Shown here one piece after another: positions 42,933 to 52,305 of a stretch of DNA of 64,000 nucleotides. Source of the DNA: Oceaniovalibus sp. ACAM 378 (GTDB lineage Bacteria; Pseudomonadota; Alphaproteobacteria; Rhodobacterales; Rhodobacteraceae); contig NZ_VSJK01000020.1 of NCBI RefSeq assembly GCF_008085915.1, positions 1-64,000 of the forward strand, read 5' to 3'. The notes below the pieces were generated by a model. The model ran no database searches, was not told the DNA's origin, and saw nothing but the letters and a program-made list of their open reading frames with translations. How positions within the stretch are numbered: the first letter of the stretch is position 1; the number at the start of each line of letters is the position of its first letter. The position numbers and the translations under genes were made by a program.

Positions 42933-43616
42933 TCAGAGTGGGCTCTCGGGGGTCAACCCTTCGATTGCATAGACACGCGTAGGTGAGCCGTCTGCGCGTG
43001 GCAGTTTCAGCGGTGCCGCACTGAGGAAGCAGTGCGATCCTGACAGGCTTGACGTGTTCACGACATATTCGATCAGCGTGATTCCGGCCCGCAGACAGAC
43101 GTCGTGGGTCACATGCTCTTCTGTCGGAGCCATGACACCATCCAGCAACAGGCGGATGGCATAGTCCTGCGGAAAATCGACAGCAATTGCCGTCGGTTTG
43201 CGCGCAGCAAGCCATTCTGCAGCGTCGCGGGTCAGATAGGGTGCATCGGTCCAGAACGTGCGATCGCGATAGTCCCGTTGAAGATCCCAACCGGACGACA
43301 GCAAAAGGATCTCACCCTCTGCTCCGCCCGGATCAGCGCGTTCAAGCCTTTCGGCGTCGATTGCCTCGTTCGGTTTGACGTCACGCAGGTTCAGAATCCG
43401 ACAACGGCCAACGACATGTGCAAGCGGTGTCGCCTCTATCGTTGGCGCACCTGCGATAAAGTGGGCCTGCGCATCGACATGCGTGAACCCGTGACAGGTG
43501 GTAGCCAGGCGGGAGACCCTGAATTCGTCCCCCGCCGCGATATCGCCTTTGACTTCCAGATCGACCGGCCAGCGCAAATGCGGCTCGATCATCATGCTAA
43601 GATCAACGATCCGCAT
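42933..43616 (-). CDS. Cyclase/kynurenine formamidase-family hydrolase
   Basis: A 227-residue member of the metal-dependent cyclase family (PF04199 type). The metal motif appears as HGFTHVDAQAHF near residue 42, a variant of HxGTHxDxPxHF. Other family features are DFPQD near 148 and a C-terminal LPRADGSPTRVYAI segment. Known relatives hydrolyse N-formylkynurenine, isatin or cyclic amides/lactones. The start overlaps the dctP stop (TAATG). Last gene of the leftward TRAP operon; it probably acts on the imported acid or its lactone. Confidence 0.88.
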   Translation of the reverse strand: MRIVDLSMMIEPHLRWPVDLEVKGDIAAGDEFRVSRLATTCHGFTHVDAQAHFIAGAPTIEATPLAHVVGRCRILNLRDVKPNEAIDAERLERADPGGAEGEILLLSSGWDLQRDYRDRTFWTDAPYLTRDAAEWLAARKPTAIAVDFPQDYAIRLLLDGVMAPTEEHVTHDVCLRAGITLIEYVVNTSSLSGSHCFLSAAPLKLPRADGSPTRVYAIEGLTPESPL

Positions 43617-44611
43617 TAGCTGGCGGCTCCTTTGATCTGATCCAACAGATCGGTGCCAAAGGTTGCCACAAAGTCTTGTTCAACCGCTTCGGTCACAATT
43701 TCTGCGAAAGCTGCGCGATCAGGTTCTTCCACAACTTCCATGCCTGCTGTTTTCAGCTCAGCAAGGCTTGTTGCTTCGGCGTCTTCGTTCATCTGCCTTT
43801 GCGTCACTGCCATGTCACGCGCAGCACCGAGCAGAACGTCTTGCAAGGCCGCGGGATAGGCCGCGAACTTGTCGTTGTTCATGCAAAGAGGGGCGGTGGT
43901 AAAGGCGTGCCGGGTCAGTGAAAGGTGCTTTTGCACTTCGTAGAAACGGGCATTCAAGATAAGTGTGACGGGGTTTTCCTGCCCATCGACCGTTCCAGTT
44001 TCCAAAGCGGTGAACAACTCGGTGAATGCCATCGGTGTCGGAGACGCGCCAAGAAGTTGGAAAGCCTTGATATGCGCGGGGTTCGGAGTGGTTCTCAGCT
44101 TTAGGCCGCGAATGTCGTCGGGAGTTGCGACGGCGCGCCGATCGTTGGTCAGGTTCCGCCAGCCAATATCCCAAGTGGACAGGGCTTTGATGTTGGATCC
44201 TTCAAGCTCTGACCGCATTCCGTCGCCGATCGGGCCATCCATGACAGCGGCCACATGATTGCGGCTTTGGAACAGAAACGGCAAATCAAGTACGTTCAGG
44301 ACAGGTGCAAGACCGGTAAAGTATGGGTTGCCGGTGATGCAAAAGTCGATGGATCCCCCACGAACGGCACCGATGATCTGCTGATCCGATCCAAGTCCGC
44401 CATTGGGGAACACCTGGACTTCGTATTCGCCGTCTGTGTCGGTCTTGATGCGATCGGCAAATTGCAGCGCGGCGGCCTGCCAGCTGTCCGAAGTCGGGTG
44501 CGGGTGTGCAAAGCGCATCCGAGTTGCTTTGGCTGCGGCGGGGCTGCCAATAGAGAACAGTGCGACACCGGCGGCAGCGCTGGTAAGGGCGGTTCTGCGA
44601 GTAAGCTTCAT
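43616..44611 (-). CDS. dctP: TRAP solute-binding protein (DctP family)
   Basis: A 331-residue DctP. The N-terminus LTRRTALTSAAAGVALFSIG resembles a Tat signal, with cleavage near AAAKA. Family features: FPNGGLGSDQQIIGAVRGG near 68, LDLPFLFQSRNHV near 103, the carboxylate-binding Arg in GLKLRTTPNP near 165 and VDGQENPVTLI near 205. It binds an organic acid in the periplasm for the adjacent DctQM pair. It lies 34 bp after dctM. Confidence 0.94.
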   Translation of the reverse strand: MKLTRRTALTSAAAGVALFSIGSPAAAKATRMRFAHPHPTSDSWQAAALQFADRIKTDTDGEYEVQVFPNGGLGSDQQIIGAVRGGSIDFCITGNPYFTGLAPVLNVLDLPFLFQSRNHVAAVMDGPIGDGMRSELEGSNIKALSTWDIGWRNLTNDRRAVATPDDIRGLKLRTTPNPAHIKAFQLLGASPTPMAFTELFTALETGTVDGQENPVTLILNARFYEVQKHLSLTRHAFTTAPLCMNNDKFAAYPAALQDVLLGAARDMAVTQRQMNEDAEATSLAELKTAGMEVVEEPDRAAFAEIVTEAVEQDFVATFGTDLLDQIKGAAS

Positions 44612-44645
44612 AGTTTTCTCCCGAGTTTAAAAGTTTGCAGAAAGA

Positions 44646-45926
44646 TCAGCGACCCATGAACCAAGCCGTCGGAACGGTTATCAATTCAGGAACAAGGATC
44701 AGCAGAATTAGGACAAGAACCTGCGACAGCAGGAAGGGCAGGACATTGCGGATGACCTGTTCCATGGGCGTTTTACTAACGGCGCAGGTCACGTTGATAA
44801 CGGTCCCGACCGGAGGCGTCAGCAGCCCGATTGCGGTGGCCATGATGAAAAGCACACCGAAATATACCGGGTTAATGCCTGCCTGTTTGACAAGTGGCAT
44901 GAACACCGGCGTGAGGATCAGGATGGTCGGAATGAAATCCAGAACCATCCCGATCAGCAGGACCAAAAGCACCATGACAAGCAGAAGCAAGGTCTTGTTG
45001 TCCATGACCGGCCCAAGAAGCCGGGCCACTTCGCCCGGAACGTCGGCAATCGTGATAAGCCATGCCGAAACCATGGCCGCAGCAACCAGAAACATGACCG
45101 CAGCCGAGGTTTTCAGCGCAGAAAGCATGAGTTCCCGCATCTCTGACAGCTTAAGCTCGCGATAGATAAAGCCTCCGACAAAGGCGGCATAGACGGCTGC
45201 AACCACGGCGGCTTCGGTTGGCGTGAACACGCCCATCCGCATCCCACCAACAATCAGCAGGGGCATTCCCAAGGCCCAAAGGCTGTCCACCAAGGCTTTG
45301 CGCACTTCGCGGCGATCAGCCTTGCCTTCACGGGCCACTGGTTCGTCACCGGCGATCAGCCACCAAGTGAAGGTCAGTGAAAGGGCCATAAGAATGCCCG
45401 GTACAATGCCAGCCATGAAAAGCTGCGTGATCGAAACACCGGCGGCGACGCCGAAGACGACAAATCCGATAGACGGTGGAATGATCGGCGCGATGATCCC
45501 GCCCGCAGCAATCAACCCTGCGGCGCGTGGGACATTATATCCGACCTTGCGCATCATCGGGATAAGGATCGACGCCAGTGCCGCAGTGTCTGCAACGGCA
45601 GATCCCGAAATGCTGGCCATGATAAGGGCGGCGACGATGGTCACATAGCCAAGCCCGCCGCGCTTGTGGCCCACAAAGGCCACCGCAAGATTGATGATAC
45701 GGCGCGACAAGCCGCCCGCATTCATAAGCTCACCGGCAAGCATGAAAAATGGTACGGCCATCAATGGAAAGCTGTCCGCACCACCGATGAGATTCTGTGC
45801 GAGAATCTGGGCATCGAACATGTCCAGATGCAACATCAGTGCAACACCGCAGATGAGCAAAGCGATAGCTACAGGTGCGCCAAGGGCCATCGAGCCAAGA
45901 AGCGAACCGAGAAAAACGAATAACAT
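44646..45926 (-). CDS. dctM: TRAP large permease (DctM family)
   Basis: A 426-residue membrane protein with about twelve helices: N-terminal LFVFLGSLLGSMALGAPVAIAL, then FPLMAVPFFMLAGELMNAGG, GSAVADTAALASILIPMM, IIPPSIGFVVFG and a C-terminal LLTPPVGTVINV segment, all typical of DctM. It provides the ion-coupled transport path. It shares its start base with the end of dctQ. Confidence 0.94.
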   Translation of the reverse strand: MLFVFLGSLLGSMALGAPVAIALLICGVALMLHLDMFDAQILAQNLIGGADSFPLMAVPFFMLAGELMNAGGLSRRIINLAVAFVGHKRGGLGYVTIVAALIMASISGSAVADTAALASILIPMMRKVGYNVPRAAGLIAAGGIIAPIIPPSIGFVVFGVAAGVSITQLFMAGIVPGILMALSLTFTWWLIAGDEPVAREGKADRREVRKALVDSLWALGMPLLIVGGMRMGVFTPTEAAVVAAVYAAFVGGFIYRELKLSEMRELMLSALKTSAAVMFLVAAAMVSAWLITIADVPGEVARLLGPVMDNKTLLLLVMVLLVLLIGMVLDFIPTILILTPVFMPLVKQAGINPVYFGVLFIMATAIGLLTPPVGTVINVTCAVSKTPMEQVIRNVLPFLLSQVLVLILLILVPELITVPTAWFMGR

Positions 45927-46483
45927 TAAGAACGCGGCTCCTTGTTCGAAGCACTCTGCGCAAGCAATTCATCGACTGCCATCGGTAGCGGTTCGATGAA
46001 CCGCCCGGTCAACAGGCGGAGCAGCTTTTGCAAGTTCAGTCCGGCAATGCTCAGACCGCAGGCGATTCCGGCAACATAGGTCACGCCCAGAGGTATCCCC
46101 GAGACCGGGGAATAGTTGGTCATGTTGATCTTCGCCTGCGCCCAGCAACCAATTACCAGCAAGGACATGCAGAACAGGCTGGCCAGTTCGACACTGATCC
46201 GTGACATCAATCGCGCCTTTGGGTGCATCATGTTGACCACGGCCGACATCCCAAGATGCCCGTCCTCACGTGCCACCAGAAACGCGCCGCCGAAGGTCAG
46301 CCAGACAAAAATCATCCGCGAGACTTCTTCAGAAATCGTGATGCCGGAATTGAATCCATAGCGCAGCACGACATTTCCGAAGACCATTGCGATCATCACG
46401 ACGAAGCCTGCAATCAACAGGTTTTCGACCGCTGCAAGCAACCAAGCTCGCAGGGTCATTCCATATATGTTTTGTGTTGTCAT
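45926..46483 (-). CDS. dctQ: TRAP small permease (DctQ family)
   Basis: A 185-residue four-helix subunit. The family segment EEVSRMIFVWLTFGGAFLVAREDGHLGM (helix 2 and following loop, about residues 52-80) is clear. It pairs with the DctM protein encoded immediately downstream. It lies 3 bp after the SDR gene. Confidence 0.92.
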   Translation of the reverse strand: MTTQNIYGMTLRAWLLAAVENLLIAGFVVMIAMVFGNVVLRYGFNSGITISEEVSRMIFVWLTFGGAFLVAREDGHLGMSAVVNMMHPKARLMSRISVELASLFCMSLLVIGCWAQAKINMTNYSPVSGIPLGVTYVAGIACGLSIAGLNLQKLLRLLTGRFIEPLPMAVDELLAQSASNKEPRS

Positions 46484-46486
46484 GGG

Positions 46487-47260
46487 CTAGAGTACGAACC
46501 GCCCGCCATCAACCATCAGGACTGATGCGGTGACATAAGAGGCTTCATCAGAGGCCAACCAAAGAACGGGATAGGCAACTTCCATTGGATCAGCCCAACG
46601 GCCCATCAGGCAACCGCCCTGCGCCTCAAGATCAATGTCTGCCTGCGAACGTCCTGCTTCTTCTGCCCGCCGACGGTGGAACGGCGTAAAGGTCAGGCCC
46701 GGGCAAACGCTGTTAACGCGAATTCCGTGCTTTGCCTCTTCAAAGGCAAGCGTTTTGGTCATCGACACGATCCCGGCTTTGGTGACGTCATATTGCCCCA
46801 TTCCTGCGCGTGGATTGACCGCATGGGTCGACGAGATATTGACGACACTGCCGCGCCCGGATGCGCGCAGATCACCGATGACTTCCTGCGTCAGCCAAGC
46901 ATAGCTCAGCAGGTTGACGGCGAAGATTTTATCCCATGTTTTGGTGCGGGCTTCGGCCAATGCTTCGTAGGACCGCATGCCAGCACAGTTGACCAGAGTG
47001 TCGACCGGCCCAAAATCGGCCCGGGCCTGATCCGCTATGTGTTTGGCACTGGCTTCTTCGCCGACATCGGCGACCAGCGTTGAAAGTTTGATGTCTTTCT
47101 GTTCCGCGCGAAGTGTCGTTTCGACTTCGGCCAGCGCGGCCTTGTCTGAATCGACCAGCAGCACCGATGCGCCTTCACCGCACAGCAATTTACCGATTGC
47201 CGAACCGATGCCCCCGGCTCCGCCGGTCACAATCGCGACTCTGCCTTCTGTACGTCCCAT
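46487..47260 (-). CDS. Short-chain dehydrogenase/reductase between two TRAP sets
   Basis: A classical SDR of about 257 residues: TGGAGGIGSAIG cofactor motif near 12, NCAG near 90, catalytic Ser and YDVTK near 155, and the family end ASVLMVDGGRFVL. ATG 47260 with a GGAG site is preferred over 47272. It sits at the centre of a mirror-image arrangement P-M-Q-SDR-Q-M-P. Probably oxidises a hydroxy acid brought in by the TRAP systems. Confidence 0.9.
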   Translation of the reverse strand: MGRTEGRVAIVTGGAGGIGSAIGKLLCGEGASVLLVDSDKAALAEVETTLRAEQKDIKLSTLVADVGEEASAKHIADQARADFGPVDTLVNCAGMRSYEALAEARTKTWDKIFAVNLLSYAWLTQEVIGDLRASGRGSVVNISSTHAVNPRAGMGQYDVTKAGIVSMTKTLAFEEAKHGIRVNSVCPGLTFTPFHRRRAEEAGRSQADIDLEAQGGCLMGRWADPMEVAYPVLWLASDEASYVTASVLMVDGGRFVL

Positions 47261-47281
47261 CGTTTTCTCCATTTGTATAAC

Positions 47282-47788
47282 TTAGCTAAGCAGGGTGATT
47301 TCCTGGGAAGGATCTTGGCGCAGCCAGATGATGCGAAAGAGCCAGACCAGGCTGTAAATGGCCATCAGGAACCCACCCGCCGGGATCGCCGCGTACCAGT
47401 ATGTTTTGTCCAGACGCAGGAACGGCGTCGTCTCGCCAGAAGCTGCGGCGAAAAGCCAGCCGTAATAGGTCAGCATCATAGCGAAACCGAACATCAGCAG
47501 ATTGATGCAAACCGCGAGAGCAAACTTCGCGCGGGGCGGCAACATGCCTTCCACGATTGCGACGCGATAAAGCAGACCATCGCGCCAAAGCGTTACCGTC
47601 GCCAAGATCACGATCCAGATGAACAAGAGCTCGACGATCTCGTCATAGCCACTGATTGTGAACAGCGGCACGAGCCTTAGGATGATGGACATGCCAAGTA
47701 GCAGGAACAGCGCCGCGAGCATGATGATGCAGGTGATTTTGCAGAAACCGGCAACTGCATTATCCATTTTTTGCAAGAAATCCATCAT
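47282..47788 (-). CDS. dctQ: TRAP small permease (DctQ family), second set
   Basis: 168 residues with four helices and the family phrase YDEIVELLFIWIVILATVTLWRDGLLYRVAIVEG near residue 48. The upstream open frame to 48271 overlaps dctM and is rejected. ATG 47788 overlaps the dctM stop (TGATG), showing coupling. It works with the DctM protein encoded immediately upstream. Confidence 0.9.
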   Translation of the reverse strand: MMDFLQKMDNAVAGFCKITCIIMLAALFLLLGMSIILRLVPLFTISGYDEIVELLFIWIVILATVTLWRDGLLYRVAIVEGMLPPRAKFALAVCINLLMFGFAMMLTYYGWLFAAASGETTPFLRLDKTYWYAAIPAGGFLMAIYSLVWLFRIIWLRQDPSQEITLLS

Positions 47789-49080
47789 CAAAACCCGTAG
47801 CCAAAGTAGTGTGGCAGCCAAAGTGAGATCGCCGGAATATAGGTGACCAGCAAAAGGCTGACGATAAGGCCGATGAAATACGGCCATATTTCCCGCACGA
47901 TTTCTGGGATCGGTACGCGTGCGACACCTGACACCACATAGAGACAAAGACCGACGGGGGGCGTTACAAGACCGATCATCAGGTTCAGCACCAAGACAAC
48001 GCCGAAATGGATCGGGTCGACCCCTATGCTTTGCACCACGGGCATCAGCACGGGGAAGGCGATGATCATCAGGGCAATGCCCTCGATGAACATGCCAAGA
48101 ACCAAAAGCGCGATGGTGATGATCAGCATGATCACCCAGGGTTCGCTGGACAGGCCAAGCAGTGCCTGAAGAATGGCGTTGGGGATCTGCTGCTGGATCA
48201 AAACCCAGCCGAATGGTGCTGCGAGGGCAATGATGAACATGACCTGCGCGGTCTGACGCGCGCTTTCCCACAGGACGTCATAGACTTGAGTATATGTAAG
48301 CTCTCGATAGACCCACCGGCCAAGTCCGAACGCAAAGGCCGAGGCCACAACGGCCGCCTCTGTCGGTGTAGCGATGCCGGTGAGAATGACCGTCAGAATG
48401 GCTGGCGGCAGCATCAGGGCAGGGAAGGCGGCCAACAGGGTTCGCACTGCCTGTCGGAACGGCGGAAAACCGGCACCCCGTGGCAGGTTAAGATAACTGG
48501 CTGAAATTGCGATGGCCGTCATCAGGCATACGGCCATAAGCAATCCGGGCAGGATGCCCGCAAGAAACAATGCTCCGACCGATACGTTTGCGAGACTGCC
48601 ATAAATGACGAAGGGAATGCTGGGCGGAATGATCGGCCCGATGGTCGAAGAAACGGCAGTGATCGTTGCGGCATAGCTGGGCCGGTAACCTGCGGCGGTC
48701 ATCGCCTTTTGCTGGATGACACCCATACCGGCGGCATCTGCGACGGCCGAGCCCGACATTCCTGCAAAGATCACGCTGGCCAACGTGTTAACATGGGCAA
48801 GCCCACCGCGAATTCGGCCCACCAAAAGCTGCGCCACGGCAAAAATTCGTTCTGTCGTGCCGCCGACATTCATCAGGTTTCCGGCCAGGACAAAAAATGG
48901 AATGGCCAGCAGCGGAAACGAGGTCGTTCCAGCATAGACCCGCTGCACGAAGATAAAGAGCAGATCCGGCCCGACAGTAAGCACCATTGTTGCAGCCGCG
49001 ATCAGGCCAAGGGCAATCGCAATGGGAACCCCTCCCATTATTACGATGCATATGGCGACGATTAGCGTGATGGTGAGCAT
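47788..49080 (-). CDS. dctM: TRAP large permease (DctM family), second set
   Basis: A 430-residue DctM with about twelve helices. Typical segments: SFPLLAIPFFVLAGNLMNVGG, GMSGSAVADAAGMGVIQQKAM, IIPPSIPFVIYGS, TPTEAAVVASAFAFG and LVTPPVGLCLYVVSG. The order P-M-Q in this set differs from the common P-Q-M. It lies 84 bp after the dctP gene. Confidence 0.94.
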   Translation of the reverse strand: MLTITLIVAICIVIMGGVPIAIALGLIAAATMVLTVGPDLLFIFVQRVYAGTTSFPLLAIPFFVLAGNLMNVGGTTERIFAVAQLLVGRIRGGLAHVNTLASVIFAGMSGSAVADAAGMGVIQQKAMTAAGYRPSYAATITAVSSTIGPIIPPSIPFVIYGSLANVSVGALFLAGILPGLLMAVCLMTAIAISASYLNLPRGAGFPPFRQAVRTLLAAFPALMLPPAILTVILTGIATPTEAAVVASAFAFGLGRWVYRELTYTQVYDVLWESARQTAQVMFIIALAAPFGWVLIQQQIPNAILQALLGLSSEPWVIMLIITIALLVLGMFIEGIALMIIAFPVLMPVVQSIGVDPIHFGVVLVLNLMIGLVTPPVGLCLYVVSGVARVPIPEIVREIWPYFIGLIVSLLLVTYIPAISLWLPHYFGYGF

Positions 49081-49164
49081 TGCCGCAGGCTCCGGAATTG
49101 TGTTGCGGGACGGAGACGGGAACGGAGTGTTGCCTCCGTTCCCGTTAATGGATCTGTGGTGAGT

Positions 49165-50175
49165 TTAGGACCGTGCGGCTTGCACCAGGCTTTCCCATTC
49201 TGTCCAGGTTTGGTCACCAAGTGCTGCACGCAGCTGATCGTAGGCCGGACCCATTTTGGCGCGGAAAGGCTCTACTGCTGGCCGTGTAACTGCAATGCCG
49301 AGACCTTCCATCGTTGCGATGGCAGCCTCTTCGCCGCTTTGCACTGCCTTACGTGCCTCATTGCCTGCCTTGATGGATTCTTCGGAAATGATCGCACGCT
49401 GTTCTTCAGTCAGCCGGTCGTTCCAGACCCGCGGATTGGCGCAAAGCATGATGGTTGCGTAGATATGCTTGGTCAGTGCCAAGTGGTTCTGCGCTTCAAA
49501 GAACTTGGCAGCAAAGGTTGTCGAGACGGGGTTGTCCTGTCCGTCGACCATCTTGTTCGCCAGTGCCAGATAGACTTCCTGGAAGGCGACAGTCTGTGTC
49601 GAGGCGCCAAGCGCTTCGAATGCTGCTTTGATGGCCAGTTCTGGCGGAACGCGGATCTTCAAGCCTTCGACGTCTTCTGGTGTGTTCACTGGGCGGCGGC
49701 TGTTGGACAGTGCTCTAAAGCCCCATTCAAAGTTGGCAATCCAAGAAAAGCCGGCTGTCGCAAGCTGGGCTTCGATCCAGTCACGCGCGGTCACGTCCAG
49801 CACCTTGTGGGCATGGTCGTAGTCGTCAAACTGATAGGGGATGTTGATGGCGCCAATGGTGGTCGAAAGCGCTTCGATATTGGCCGGGTTCATCAGAATA
49901 AGGTCAATCGCACCAAGTCTGGTCTGCTGCGCCGTATCGGTCGGCGAACCAAGCGCGTTGTTTGCGAAGATCGTGATGCCGATCTCTCCGCCGGTGCGCT
50001 CTCCGATGCGGGCGACCATCGCCTCGGCCGCAATATGCACCGGGTGACTTGTGTCCGCCGGGTGTGTCAGTCGCAACTGGGTCGCTGCGGATGCGAAGGG
50101 TGCGCGCAGCACCAGTGGAGCAGCCAAGCCCCCGGCCAGAACAAAACGGCGGTTAAGTTTAATGGATCGTGACAT
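49165..50175 (-). CDS. dctP: TRAP solute-binding protein (DctP family), second set
   Basis: About 336 residues. ATG 50175 is chosen because of the strong ribosome site AGGGAGG; the upstream GTG at 50196 is less likely. The N-terminus LNRRFVLAGGLAAPLVLRAP is Tat-like, with cleavage near ASAAT. Family features include EVYLALANKMVDGQDNPVSTTFAAKFFE near 195 and the Arg in EGLKIRVPPE near 165. First gene of the leftward operon, with a candidate operator about 235 bp upstream. Confidence 0.93.
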   Translation of the reverse strand: MSRSIKLNRRFVLAGGLAAPLVLRAPFASAATQLRLTHPADTSHPVHIAAEAMVARIGERTGGEIGITIFANNALGSPTDTAQQTRLGAIDLILMNPANIEALSTTIGAINIPYQFDDYDHAHKVLDVTARDWIEAQLATAGFSWIANFEWGFRALSNSRRPVNTPEDVEGLKIRVPPELAIKAAFEALGASTQTVAFQEVYLALANKMVDGQDNPVSTTFAAKFFEAQNHLALTKHIYATIMLCANPRVWNDRLTEEQRAIISEESIKAGNEARKAVQSGEEAAIATMEGLGIAVTRPAVEPFRAKMGPAYDQLRAALGDQTWTEWESLVQAARS

Positions 50176-50590
50176 ATTGCCTCCCTGCAAATTCACTTTG
50201 GTTCGTTCGTCTAGATAGCTTTCTTGATCCTATTCAGGGCTCGCTTAACCACCCTGCCTCCCGGGCATTTGGCTATCGTGACTGCCGACGGTCTGTATCG
50301 GACTGCCGTTTCGAAAAACTTTCTGCGCCCCGGTGTCGTTAGAATTGCCGAGTGACTGAGGTCTGGAATTCGCCTTTGAAAGAGCTGTGACGACGGCTGT
50401 GCACATTCTATATCGTATAGGATATACATTACTGATCAAGAGATTCCCCTTTTCCATCGTCCGCGGTTCACTCCCCCAACCCCACTAGAGTTGATCGCGC
50501 ACCGCAGTCCTGCTTTCGACTCTTTGGGGTTTATCATCCGGAAAATCCTGTTGTGTGTTTCAAGTCGGCCTGTTGGCACAGCCCGCCCAG
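50176..50590. promoter_or_regulatory. Promoter region of leftward TRAP operon with GntR-type operator
   Basis: No gene is supported here. At 50409-50426 the palindrome TATATCGTATAGGATATA (arms TATATC/GATATA) shares 15 identical bases, on the opposite strand, with 53421-53435 upstream of the caiB-like gene. The GntR regulator encoded between the two sites is the natural candidate to bind both. The remaining sequence shows no other structure I trust. Confidence 0.55.
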
Positions 50591-51976
50591 TCAGCGATCT
50601 GCCAGCATTTCATCATCCATTTCTTTGCGCATTGACCAAAGTTTTGACTCTTGCGGCGCTTCGACCATGTCCATCGTAATCACGGTTCCTGCTGGAACAT
50701 CGCAATTCAGTCGGTGGTGGCACATCATGTGAAACGGGATGGGCGCGCCGGGTCGGGCAGCACGGGCCGGGACGAGAAGCCCGTCTATGCCTTCCACCTC
50801 ATGATGGCGCCCCTTCGGCTCAAGCAAGGTTCCCTTGCTCAGTGGTCGGTTTGTGCGTCCCACCAGATCAAACCCGGCTTCTACACGTCCGGAACCAGAA
50901 GACCTCTTTTCGAGACCTGCAAGCAGAATGGTTGTCGCGGATTGCACCCCAAGCAAGTGGACCGGGTTTACAATGGTTGCAGACTTGCCATCGCGGCTGA
51001 CCAAATGGCCCTTTTCGCGCAGGAATTCCCAAGTATAGCTGTCCTCGCAGGCGACAGTTACAAAGACGCCACCCGCAAGGCTGAATTCATCCGGGCGCCG
51101 CAAAAGATTGACAACATCGACCACTCCGCCGCACGATAGCATACCGCCCGGAACAAGCAGATCAGGTATTTCCTGCACCCGTGCGACAGGGGCGTGAAAA
51201 TCTGCTCTGTCGACCCCCAGCCCAAGGGCATTGGCGACAAGTCCCATTTCTGTAAGATCGGCCACCGTTCGTTGTGGGATTTCCGTCAGTTGCGCGGCGC
51301 GTGCCGCGATGACCTCGGCAGGATCTCGTTCTGCGAAATTCCATAAGTCGCCAAAGCCGGGGACCGAAACCGTTTGGGAGACACAGGTTACGGTTTCTCT
51401 CGCCGGGTCGAATACAAAGTCATACTCGCTGGATTTTGCAGCACTCAGAACCTCAAGCCCAACGACCTGCGCCCAAAGAACAAGTTGCATCAACAGGCTG
51501 GGCTGATCGCCATCGACAGGTGTATAGACCACTCCGGCTGAGGTTGCGCGCTTGGCAAGAAGCGGGCCGATAACGGAGTCGGCCTCTTTAGACACCATGA
51601 CCAAGTGACGGCCCTCGGAAATCGCCAGTGCAGCATGGGTTGCGGCGGCTTCGGGATGCCCGGTTGCTTCTACGACAACATCGACAGTCATGCGCGGAAC
51701 GAGTGTTCCATCGTCAGTCAGCACGATTGAGCCTGCTTCAATGGCAGCAGTTGCCTGAACAAGTGAATTCGTCTGCACGACGCGGTCTTCGGAAATGCCC
51801 GCTGCCTTGATGGCAATCAATGCGCGGTCAGCATCGGTGTCACAGATTGCGACGATGTCCAGCCCGGCAGCTTTGCGGGCCTGAAACAGCAGCGAACGTC
51901 CGTAGTCGCCAAGCCCGATAAGCCCGACCCGCAGTTTATGTTGCTTGGCTTTTTCAAGCAGGGAACCGTAGTGCAA
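50591..51976 (-). CDS. Homoserine dehydrogenase-like oxidoreductase with SAF domain
   Basis: About 461 residues. An N-terminal Rossmann motif RVGLIGLGDYGRSLL is followed by VDVVVEATGHPEAAATHAALAISEGRHLVMVSKE, the pattern of homoserine-dehydrogenase-like NAD(P) enzymes. The C-terminal part has an SAF-like region (HRLNCDVPAGTVITMDMV). TTG at 51976 is chosen because GGAGGAGAAGG lies just upstream; a longer TTG frame starts at 52003. Such proteins are encoded with organic-acid and sugar-acid catabolic genes; the reaction is not known. Divergent from the GntR gene. Confidence 0.8.
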   Translation of the reverse strand: MHYGSLLEKAKQHKLRVGLIGLGDYGRSLLFQARKAAGLDIVAICDTDADRALIAIKAAGISEDRVVQTNSLVQATAAIEAGSIVLTDDGTLVPRMTVDVVVEATGHPEAAATHAALAISEGRHLVMVSKEADSVIGPLLAKRATSAGVVYTPVDGDQPSLLMQLVLWAQVVGLEVLSAAKSSEYDFVFDPARETVTCVSQTVSVPGFGDLWNFAERDPAEVIAARAAQLTEIPQRTVADLTEMGLVANALGLGVDRADFHAPVARVQEIPDLLVPGGMLSCGGVVDVVNLLRRPDEFSLAGGVFVTVACEDSYTWEFLREKGHLVSRDGKSATIVNPVHLLGVQSATTILLAGLEKRSSGSGRVEAGFDLVGRTNRPLSKGTLLEPKGRHHEVEGIDGLLVPARAARPGAPIPFHMMCHHRLNCDVPAGTVITMDMVEAPQESKLWSMRKEMDDEMLADR

Positions 51977-52305
51977 GCGCCTTCTCCTCCAGAAGCAGGG
52001 CAAAATTCAATATGTCGACGGCCGCAGCCTCAAGTGTAGGTTTCGCCTGGCCGGTTCGGCCGGGTGAACTCCAAGTGACACCTTGACGGTGATGTTTTCG
52101 TGATCCTTCCCCGGGTGGAAAACGCTTGCACCAATAGACAGTTAGGCCCTCTAAAACCTAAAATGCATGCAAAGAGACGGATTCGTCAACAAATTATTCT
52201 GGAATGTACGAATATTCGAGTAGGTTGCGTGCAATCTATCCTGTTTCCCGTTTGCGGATATGGCACCATCTTTAAAATGGGCTCTGAAAACACGAGGCTG
52301 GCCAA

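Noticed and set aside
42601-42982. Small plus-strand frames after istB
   Set aside because: They overlap the IS21 terminal repeats and the perfect inverted repeat and show no domain; no ribosome site stands out.
47789-48271. N-terminal extension of the second dctQ frame up to 48271
   Set aside because: It overlaps dctM completely in another frame; the ATG at 47788 overlapping the dctM stop gives a normal 168-residue DctQ.
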